From Gonium pectorale (Eukaryota > Chlorophyta > Chlorophyceae > Chlamydomonadales > Volvocaceae), in assembly GCA_001584585.1 (NCBI GenBank), contig LSYV01000001.1:89069-153068 (forward strand): a DNA stretch of 64,000 nt. The letters run 5' to 3'. A program made the translations under genes and the position numbers. Each line of letters starts with the position of its first letter. Position 1 is the stretch's first letter. This document shows positions 43,678 through 54,000 of the stretch, in pieces. Below the pieces are notes generated by a model. It saw only the letters and a list, made by a program, of their open reading frames with translations. It was not told the origin of the DNA and ran no database searches.

Positions 43678-43917
43678 ATGTTTACAGGGTCTAAGAGCGT
43701 TACCAAGTATATCAGTGAAGAACGTTTCAACCAGACCTTCGCATTTGTGAGGGATCCTGAGCAGGGCAAGCTGTGCAACGGGCAGATTGTTGCCAACAAC
43801 CAGAACTTCGTGGCTGCTGCGGAATCGTTCTCCGGGTTTGGGACGAGCAGTGACGACATCACAAACATGCGTGAGTTGGGCAGCCATATTCGCACAGGCG
43901 TCACAGGGCGGTTTCAA
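43678..43917 (+). CDS. possible exon of an unknown gene
   Basis: The plus frame reads KYISEERFNQTFAFVRDPE and continues without low complexity to GRFQ. It is bordered by an acceptor-like TTTACAG at about 43681-43687 and a donor-like AAGTAGTG at 43917. The composition is more protein-like than nearby frames. No family is recognised, no partner exon was found, and the minus-strand frame over the same bases is also open. Confidence 0.25.
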
Positions 43918-44156
43918 GTAGTGAACGCGTTGAACATCTGCGTTGAATCATGCACGTGTAGGATAGAACGCGTCCTTCTTCTATCTGGCATGCATGGTAC
44001 TGTTAGTCCTACTGCACTCAACTAGTACGACGTTATGTCACCTACATGCTTTACCTTCTCTGCACACGCACGTCGCCATGCATCTATCCATACATACATG
44101 CTTGCCTGCATTGATTGTCCGGTTCATTGTGCGTGTTCACATCCAATTCATGCATT

Positions 44157-44180
44157 GGGGTCCTCGTCTCTACCCCGCTT
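44157..44180 (+). repeat. 24-bp direct repeat flanking the foldback element, left
   Basis: GGGGTCCTCGTCTCTACCCC plus GCTT recurs in direct orientation at 59163-59186 with one mismatch. The two copies lie just outside the inverted arms. Confidence 0.8.
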
Positions 44181-44570
44181 AATAAAGAGTTAGGTAGCGA
44201 AAATGGGCTGGTAGCATGCTACGGGCGCGGCCCGCCAGAATGGGCTGGTAGCATGCTACGGTAGCATGCTACCAGCCCATACATCGGGATGCATCCCAAG
44301 TATGCATCCCAAGTAGCAGGCGTCTTTTCACTCCAAATGTTTTTGGGCAATTGCTGCTGTCCCTGCTGATCCCAATGGTGAGAAGTGGTTAGCCTGACAC
44401 ACACGCCATTGGGGGAAACGCGGCCCCGTTCACCGCAAACCGTAGCATGCTACCAGCCCAGGAAATGGGATATCCCCCCCCCAATACCGGGTTCGGCAGG
44501 CTGCGGCGAACAACCCAAACTCCTAAAAGCATAATCTAATGGCTGGCCACCAAGATATGACTGAAACGAT

Positions 44571-44954
44571 TGTCAAGACACACGGATGTCGCCACCACAA
44601 CGTCGCCGTTGACAGGAGCATGTAGCTTATGTTGTCTTAGCTGTGTTGCCTGAGAGGCGTTGTAGTGGGAGGCATGCTTGCAAGCATATTGGCAGGTGCC
44701 GTATCACGTGGTACGGCAGATTCTTGTTGGAAGAGATAGCCGGTGCGCGCTCCCAGCGTCGCTAGTCTGGAGCGCGCCAGAAGTGTTCCGTGTGTAAGTT
44801 CACGCTTGCAGTGCCAAGGGAGACGTCCCAAGGCTCAACACAGCTTCTCCAGACCACAACTCTAACCAGCCTTAGTGCTTTCGCCAGCCTGGTCCCCAGC
44901 GCTGCGCTAGGAGAGATCTGCTAGGCGCTCCGCGCAGGCAAGGCTCTCTCGTTT
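44571..44954 (+). repeat. 5' LTR
   Basis: Begins TGTCAAGACA and ends CTCTCTCGTTT, 384 bp. It contains a strong splice-donor-like GTGTGTAAGT at 44792-44799 and the near-palindrome CGTATCACGTGGTACG. Confidence 0.95.
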
Positions 44955-45049
44955 CGCTCCAGACTGTGCAAGATTCGGGAATCAGGTCCGAGGTCCGTTA
45001 CGCGGCCGCACCGCCCTGGCTTCTCTTCCTTCTCGCTCTGCTTCTACAG
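44794..45049 (+). other. possible leader intron of the retrotransposon
   Basis: GTAAGT at 44794-44799 in the LTR and a pyrimidine-rich tract ending CTTCTACAG at 45049 form good donor and acceptor sites about 255 nt apart. Splicing here would place the Gag frame right after the leader. No in-frame ATG was found in the LTR part I checked, so the start codon remains open. Confidence 0.35.
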
Positions 45050-45078
45050 AAAGGCAAGAAATCGAGCTGCGCTCGCCA

Positions 45079-48000
45079 GTGCACCCGGAGCGAGCCCCTG
45101 ACTCGCGAGCCGGCCGCCTCGACGCGCGCAACCAGAAGAGGGAGGCGCAACGACTCCAGGAATACGCAAGGCAACACGAGCGTTATCAAGAGCTGCTAAA
45201 AGCAAGGGCCTCCGGCCTTTCGCCCTCCGGGTCTCGGCAGCCATCACCAGCGCGCCAGTCCCTCGTTGCCCTACGGGCCGAGGAGAACTTGGCAGCTGCT
45301 GGTTTCGGTGTCAACAACAACGCGCTCTACGATCCAGCACCCGGTGGTGGGTCTGGCAACGCGCTAGCTAGCAACACCAACTCTGGTGCGGGTCCCTCCG
45401 GGGCCCCCGCCTGCAACCTAAGCTCGGCGGCCACCGGCCCACCCGAGCAAGCCCCTGATCAGCAGGGCGGTGGTGGTCTGCCCCCGGCTGACGCCCCGCC
45501 CCCTGACGGTAGCAGTTCTAGCGACGACAGCTCCGACAGTGACGATCCACCTCCGTCCCCCGGCTCACCCTCAGTCCCAGATTCGCAACCCGGCGATCAA
45601 GGCGAGGGGGACGACATGCCGTCCGCTGTGCCTGACCCGCCGGTCTTCAGCCACAAGGCCAAGGACTGGCCGGCGTTCCGCCTGGCGGTTGACCTGTGGG
45701 TAATGAAGAGCGAGTCTGCTGGTCACGTGAACCAAGTGCTCCTCGCCAAGATCTTGCTGGCGGGCATGCCGGGCGTCCAAGGAGGCAACTATAACCAGAC
45801 GCTGGCGGACTGGTGCGCCACGGAGGGCAAGGCACTGCTGGCAGAGCATCGCGTCAAGGCCGCCGGTCTCAACGTGGTACCCTATCAGGGCAGCCCCATC
45901 GAGGACGCCGCCGGCAGGGAAGTGATGCCGGACCTCGTCTCGCACATCATGCGCAGCTTGGGTCGGCGGTTCACAGCCGATGACCCCTCCATGCAGGCAG
46001 CCTTTAGAGATTTTGTCATTGGGCCCAAGGAGGACCCCAACTCGGCTGGGGCGCGCTTTGGGGCCATTTGCGCTGCCCTTTCGCTCTCCGCCTACCCCAT
46101 GCGTAGGCGCACGGAGCGCTTCCTGGAGGCAGTGCTGGCGTCCCACTGGGTCTGCAAGGCCCACATCGACACGACGGTCCGCATGGCCAACCGTGACAGG
46201 GCCCCTGAGGATGCCAGTGGCTGGGTGCTTCAGGACTGCGTGCGAGAGGCGACGAGCATCTACGGCGCCTTCCGGTCCGAGCAAGACAAGGCCGACGTGC
46301 AAGCCGCCAAGCGAGGTGTCAAGGCCCTGATCACCTCCGCCGTATCGGCTGATGACAACGCCCATGACGGATCCGTGGTGCTCGCCGCGCTCGCCCCTGC
46401 AGCTCCGCCCGGGAACCGAGGCGGCTCTGCTGGCCCTTCGGGCGGCGGAGGCTGTGGCGGTGGGGGCAGTCGTGGTGGCGGCGGTGGTCGTGGTGGCGGC
46501 AGCGGCCGAGGCGACGAGCGCAAGCCTGTGTGGCCCCGCTCGCTGCCTGGTCCAGTCACCGGCTCCACAGGGGACTGCACGCACTGCGGCTCCAAGAGCC
46601 ACAGCCGGGACTTTTGCCACGGCTTCGCAAGAACGGGTAGACCCACGGCGCACAAGAACTACCCCGGCTCAGTCAACTACGACGACAAGCTGGAGAAGGT
46701 GCTGCAGGAGCAAGGTGCAGGTGGCGCACCTGCCCACCAGCGGGCCGGTGGGCGCGGGGGCGGAGCTGGAGGCGCCGGCCGAGCGCCGAATTGGGGTGGT
46801 AACCAACGGCACCATGTGCATGCCACCGCCACCTGTGAGCCTCAGCGAGCCTATGGATCTGCTGTGCCCTCCGGGCCAGGGATGCCACAGCCCCAGCTGG
46901 TGACGGTCTACGACGCGCAGGGTCGGCCGTTCCAGACGGCTCTCTCCGAGCTGCTGCCAGCCTCGTCAAGCATGTACGCGGCAGCCACTGCCCATCAGGC
47001 AGCGCCACCCACTTACCAGGTAGCGAACTACCAGCATGCACAGTCAGTGCCCCAGGCGCCCTTTGGGCAGCCTGGCTTCATGGCTGGTCCGCAGCCAACC
47101 TGGTATGGGGCCCCGCCGTCCAACCAGCCTGTCAGTCACCCGCTGGCGATGTCCGTGTCACACCCGCCCAGCTCGGTCGCCGGGGTGCCACGCAATGACA
47201 GCCTGTCCGTTGCGTCCGGCTCGTACTACACCTTCGCCACTGCGCTCGACACCTTGGCCAACCCGCTGGGAGGGGGGCTGGTGGCGGGTGACAAAGGGGG
47301 CTGCGACTGGCGGCCGCTGACCTCCGGTCCGGCGCCAGTGCCTGGCCAAACAACGTGGCCTGTGGTGCCATCGGCCCCAACCACGGCTCTGCCAGCCACC
47401 CATGAGCCCCAGCCAGCCAGCTTCACGGCGCGCCCCGCCATCCTGCCCAGTGCCCTGGCTCGTGCTTCCACCCTGGGTGCGTCGGAGGCCTTCCAGCTAG
47501 CAGTGGGTGCTGACGGCAGCGTCAACCTACGCCTGGGCACGGCGCTCAATGGTGCAGGACGCGATGTGGTGCTGCGCACCGTCGGCAAACTAGTTGATGA
47601 GATCAACCAGACGCTGCACCCCAAGCCAGCTGCTCTGGCCAGCACATCCACAGCTGCCACCCACGGCTCGGCCAGCCCCTCGGGCGGCCAGCCGGACATC
47701 GAGGTGGAGGTTGCATCAGCCATCAACCGTCAACGCACCACCAAGGTGGGGCAGCTGCAATACTTCGCCAACGAGTCCCTGCAGGAGGGCTATGCTCTGC
47801 AGGCGGCAGACGGACGCCTGGTCCTCTTTGAGCGAACGGGTCCAGACACTATGTTCGACTCATCCCAGCTGCTGCCACGCTGGGTTGTCGATCACCTGGG
47901 CCTCGTCATGCGCCCGTACAGTGGCAGCCTTGGCTCCGTGGGCGGCCCAGGTCGCATCTTGGGCGTTGTCGACGTCACGATTGTCTGCAACGCTGGCACC

Positions 48001-51000
48001 CCGCTGGAGCGGCGCCTCACAAGGGCCAGCCTGGTAGTGCCGGATGAGGATGCGGGTGGCATTTTTGACGTCCTGGTGGGCCGGGGGGTGCTGGACCGCC
48101 TGGCTGCGCGGGTCGACTGCGGCCCCAAGCCCGGCGTTGAGCACTCGCCCTGCTATGACCTGGAGACCGGTGCCGGGCTGGAGCCCAGGGGCTTCATGCC
48201 CACCTCGGCAAAGCCGCTGCGCAGCGCTGGGCCCTGCACTGCGGCGGCGCGCGTGCTAGCCTTCGTGACCACCTCAGGGGCATCGGGCGGCAATGACGAG
48301 GAATACGGTGAGCACGACGACGAGGGGCAGCTGGATGACTTGGAGTTTGGGGACGACCTGGGTGAGGGGATCGGCACTTACCAGGAGGAGCCTCTGGCAC
48401 TGGCAGTGCGCTCAGCGGCGGCTGGGGTTGTGGCCGCTGCACCGGTGGGGATGCAGCACGACACTGGTCGCGGCCGTGACCCCATCGTCTGGCCAGAGCG
48501 GCCACCACCTCCGCCACCACGGCCGCCCGCAGCCCCCACCCACGGCCAGCGGTTGCTCGAGTCAAGGGACCACCCCGAGCGGCCGCCCCATCGTGAGCTC
48601 TACGACCCGTATCGTGAGCGCCAACGCCTCTCACCCCGCCATCGCTCCGCGTCACCCCCACGGTCCCACCGGACATCCTCACGGGAGCGCCGGCGCTCCC
48701 CGGGTGGCCACAGGAGCCATGAGCAGCGTGGTTCAATGGTCCGCCACGGGCACGAGCCCCTCGGGCCGCAGTCGCGAGCTGACCACCGTGGCGAACGGGG
48801 CGGGGGCCAGGAAGGTCGCCATGCGGCTCCTCACGAGCCCAACAGACGGTGGGAGGATCGACCTGGCCGCCACGAGGAGTTGAAGGGCCCATCACGTGGG
48901 CGGCACGACGAGCAGCGCAGCCCTGCTGCAACCCGGCAGCCCCCCGGGCGCCAGGAAGAGGTGAAAAGCCCTAGCCGCCCCAGGCACCACAGCCAGGGGC
49001 GTCCTTCAGCCATCACTGCCACTGCCCTGCCACCGCGGGCAGAGGGGGAGCGTGCCCATCGACAGGCAGCCCAAGGGGCCGACACCGGGGAACAGCAGCC
49101 GCTGCAGACGAGCGAGCGTGACACCCCGGACCACGCCTACACTGATGCCGACTATCAAGCAGCAGCGTCGGACCCGGTCCAGGTCCCTGGACCCATCACG
49201 GGCAGCCAGCCCCGCTGCCGTTTCTGTGAGCTCCTTAGCAGGCACGGTGTGCGAAGCCTCGGCGGGGGGGCGATCGGTGCTCAGAAACGGAAGCACAGCC
49301 TCGACACGTGCCTGTATTGGGCACTTGCTGGGAACTTCACCGTCACCAGCCACTACCTGCTGGAGAGCCCGGGCCTGCCGCTCCCGGTGCGACCTGAGAT
49401 CTTGCAACCTTGGGACAACCAGCGCCCGGCACTCACGCTCAAGGAGGCGGCCGCTCTCAAGCTTGATGACCTACGCTGGAAGCCGGAGGCGATGAAAGCT
49501 GTAGCGGCCGGCGACATCTACCGCCCGTCGCGTGGCCCGGGCAAGCTTGCTGCGCTGCGACGGGACCCACGCTTCCGGCAGGAAATGGAGAAGATCCTGC
49601 AAGTGGCGCGGGACTTTGGCAGCGTGGAGGTATGGCCGGCGGGGGCTGACCGCGGCGAGCCCATGCCAAGCGTCTTCGAGCGTCTCAGCACGGATGAACC
49701 ACCAGCCAAGCGTCCCAAGGGGGACCCCACCACCATCAATGCGCAGCAACTTGCCTCGGCAACTGCGGCCGCCCTGGCTGCTATTGCAGGACCGCCCGAG
49801 CAGCGGCCCGTGACGCCACCGCCTGGGCTAGCGCTGCCAGCCGCCGCTGCGGCAAGGCCTCCGGTAGAGCCGTCAGCCAGCACGGGAGTGCCCCTCGGGC
49901 AACTACCTGTCTCATCACCGGCTGCATACCAGCACCAAGCTGGTCGCGATGAACTGTACTACAGTGGCGCCCTCATTGCCCATGTCACCGAGATGGCAGA
50001 CGGCGACCTACCGTACCGGATTGCACGCGCCTACCCGCTGCAAGGGGCACAGGTGGAGGCAACCGTCGTCTCCTATACCCACCACGATCCTGCCCCGCAG
50101 GCCGTGGTATGCTGCCCTCGCACCGTTATCCACCTCCACGATGTGGAGGGGCACCGCCGCGCCCGCGGTGGGGTGCCCGGATTGCGTGGACACTGTGGTG
50201 CGCACCCGTTCCACACCGCCACGCTGGGCTATGATCCCAACCTCTCGGGCACGCTGGCGGTCATCCGTGAAGATGTGGTGCAAGCGCTGCCCCTCCTGCC
50301 AGCCCACGCGGAGGATCCGGGGGTCCACAGCCACGACCCCAAGCCCATCCGCGACAGCAACGGCACGGCACTGCTGCAGTACACGCGGACGCTCAAAGGC
50401 GGCAGCTTGCTCGTGCAGTCGCACAGCCACCCTGCCGAGGCCACCTCCATCGCGCTAGGGCATGTGCCGGTATTGCCAGTTGGCAGTATGGGCGTTGGCC
50501 TGCTGCTGTCGGATGAGTTCCTGACGGTGAACAACGGTGAGCACCTGTACGTTCCTCCAGCCATCGCCGTCAGCCCGGACCTACAGTGCCCGCGCCTCTA
50601 TGCCTGCTTCCCTGTCCGCCCGATGCGGCCAATCGACGAGCCACCAGAGAGCGGGCAAGCAGGACTCGGCATCAGAGCACCGGCTGGCAATGCGGCCCTG
50701 CCTTACCAGCACTTCGCTGGTCCGGTCCCTAACCGGCAGCCGGTGCCCGACGAGGCCTGCCGGCAGCTACCACCGCTACCCACTCGACGACCAGGGCCTG
50801 ATGATGATCAGCCCCGCCCGCCAGCCCCTCGGGCGACGGGAGGGGGGGGCACGCAGTCGGCCAAAGCTCATGGCTCGGCCACCTCATCACGAGGCCCAAC
50901 GCCCTCAGGTCAGCCGGCACCCTCATCCGGCACTGCGTGCGGAGAGGAGGTGTTGGACCCGGCACCCTCTTCCGGCACTGCGTGCGGAGAGGAGGTGTTG

Positions 51001-54000
51001 GACCAGGAAGTAAAGAAGCTCGAGCAGGACATCGCCGACCTGCGCTATGCGTACCACCGGCAGCAGTCTCGGCTAGCTGCCATCCGCTATGACCGTTGGC
51101 ACACCCGCACCCTCCGCCGCTTGCACGCCCGGCAGCGGAAGGAGGCTGAGGTCAAGAGGGAGCTGCAGCAGCAGCTGCGGAAGGAGGAGCAGCGCCGTGA
51201 GAAACGCGCCTGGCTGCAGGCCCGTGCACAGCGCTGGGCTGTGGCGGCTGGGCTGGCCGCACCCAAGCCCAAGGCAAGCCCATCGGTGGTCCCCACGATG
51301 CCGCCTTCGCCGATGCCCTCCAAGCACCTCAGGATCAAGCAGGGCCTCAACGTCAGCATGCTGCTGCTACTACTGCTCTGCTGGCGGGTGGCTGGCGCAG
51401 CGCCCACCATAGTGCCATCGGCCACTGGCTGCACGGTCAACAATTGGGACACACCCTCGGGGAGCGCCAGAGCCCTGTCCCAGGTGCGGCAGGGGCCTCA
51501 GATCCGCATGACCAGTGTGGGGCCCATGCCCCCGCCGGGTTCCATGCTGGGGGGGCCACCGTTTCCCGACACAAGCTGCATGGCCAGGCCTTCGGTCGGC
51601 ATGCATGCGGCGCTCGTCACCTCCTGCCAAGGGCAGAAGTCCACTGACGACGGCGCGGGTGACGCGTCCCCTGCCAACGCCACCACGGCGGACGGGACTC
51701 GCTCCGTGCCACCGCGCTCCAACTTCACCAAGGACCCCGATCAGGGCTACATTTGGTGTGAGCGCAGTGACATGAACCCGCAAGCCGCGGCCTCGCTCAA
51801 GGCCCTGCTGAAGGAGCGAGAACCCATCTTCGCCCGCAGCCTGAAAGACTTGGGCTGTTATAAGGGCGAGCTTGGTGAGATGCGCATCACCCTGCAGCAT
51901 GACCGTGCTGTCTGGTCGGGGCCCCGGCGTCATTCCCCGCTGGAAGTGGAGATTCAAGATGCCAAGTGCAACGAATTGCGAGAGGCCGGCATCATCCGCC
52001 CCTCCAACTCGACAAAGTATGCGATGAACTCAACCATGCCCGCCAAGAAAGCTGCTGATGGCACCTGGACCGACCGTCGTTACTGCTGTGACGCCCGTCG
52101 GCTCAACGATGCGACCGTGCCCGATAAGTATTGCCCGCCACTGCCTGAGGAGTTGTTCGAGCGCATCGGAGGCCGCCGCTGGCTGACCAAGGCCGACTGC
52201 CGCGCTGCATTCAACCAGATCCCGTTGCACCTCGACGACCAAGAAAAAACGAGCTTCTGGTGGGGCAATTCGTTGTGGTGCTATGTCCGGTGCATGTACG
52301 GTGCCCGCAACGCAACTGCAGTCTGGCAGCGTGTCATCTCTCACCACATCCGCAAAGCTGGGCTGCAGGACGTCGTTTTTGCCTTTGTTGATGACTGCCT
52401 GATTGCGTCTAACACTGCTGAGGAACATGAGGAGCACCTGCGACGCTTCCTTGACATGATGGATGGGATTGGGCTCAAGCTGCACCCGGAAAAAACCATT
52501 GTAGCTGCGGACTGCGTGGAGTTCCTGGGCCACATGGTCAGCGCAGACGGCCTGCAACCCACCGAGGCCAAGATCGCCGCCATCCAGGCCATCCAACCGC
52601 CACGAACGCTGACAGAGCTGCAGTCTATCCTGGGCATGGTCAACTACTACCGCTGCTACCTGCCAGCCTACTCTGACATCGTCCAGCCTCTCTACGAGCT
52701 AACCCGCAAGGGTGTCGTCTGGGGGCCGGAGACATGGCAACCGCGCCATCAGGCTGCGCTGGACCAGGTCAAGAGCGAGTTCAGCAAGGAGGGGCTCATC
52801 TTACGGCGGGTCGACCCAAGCCGCCCGCTCATCCTGCACACCGACTTCTCAGAGGTGGGCATCAGCGCGGTGCTGGGGCAGCAGGATGACCAGGGCAACG
52901 AGTACCTCTGCGCCTGCGTCAGCCGTTCCCTCAACGTCCATGAGCGAAACTACACCAGCTACAAGGGCGAGATGTTGGCGGCATGCTGGGCCATGAAGGT
53001 GCTGCGCCCCTACCTACATGGGCGACACTTCACGCTAGTCACGGACCATGCGCCGCTCCTCTGGCTGATGGAGAATGAGAATCTCACTGGGCAGTATGCG
53101 CGCTGGGCGCTGATCATGCAGGACTACTGCTTCGACGTCATGCACCGCCCTGGCGTGCTGCACCACAACGCCGATGCCCTAAGTCGGTCCCCCGTTGCCT
53201 CCAACCATGACGGCACTGGCGCCCGCCTTGAGGAGGACTCTGACCCTCGCACCCCAGCGCCTCGGCTTGTGACGTCACTGCCCAGGGCACCGGTGGCCAC
53301 TGCACTCGCCCTGATGTCATCGGGGCAAGCGCTGGCTGCATCAGCGCGGGCTCAGGTCTCCGTGCTTGCAGCCCTTTCGGGCGTAGGCGAGTCCCTGTCA
53401 CCCTCTGCGGAGGAGCTGCTTGGCGGCGGTAACGGATTGGCGACGGATCCCACGGACCGTCCGCCCGACCCTGCCCTGACAGCCGCCGAGCAACGAATCC
53501 GAGAACTCAACATCACCTCCAACCGAATTGTCCGTGAGTTGGCCCGGTCCCTGCGCGCCACCGCGCTTGAGTCACCGCGGCCCCGTCTCGTCAATGGGAC
53601 CGTTACGGTGATGCTAGACACCTCGCTGCTGTCGCACCACTTCCTAGAACAGGCCCACACACAGGGTCTGGTCATGGTGGAGTGCGGCACCTCCGCCGCG
53701 ACTGCGCTAGAGGCCGCCCTCAGGGCTGGCTGGCGCATTCGCCGCTACATGACAGTTGGTGTACCGACCACCGAACACCCCAGGCTCAAGCGCCGCCTCG
53801 GCTGGCTCAGGGCGTCGTATCCTCAACAGCTCAAGGGCCGTGCCATCGACGTGCCCTGGGGCCCGCTGCCAGCTGACGAGCCCGTCACGGAAGGTCACCT
53901 GGTGGCGAACGGCGCCCGCAACCCGCTGCAGTGGCTTGTCGTCGGCAACCTGGACGCGACGGGTGCAAACCCCGAACGGGCCCTCCAGCTCATAGGCGCT

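Noticed and set aside
45571..46653. 360-codon minus-strand frame antisense to Gag
   Set aside because: It is a shadow of the Gag frame in GC-rich sequence. It has no family resemblance, while the plus strand has a Gag core and CCHC knuckle.
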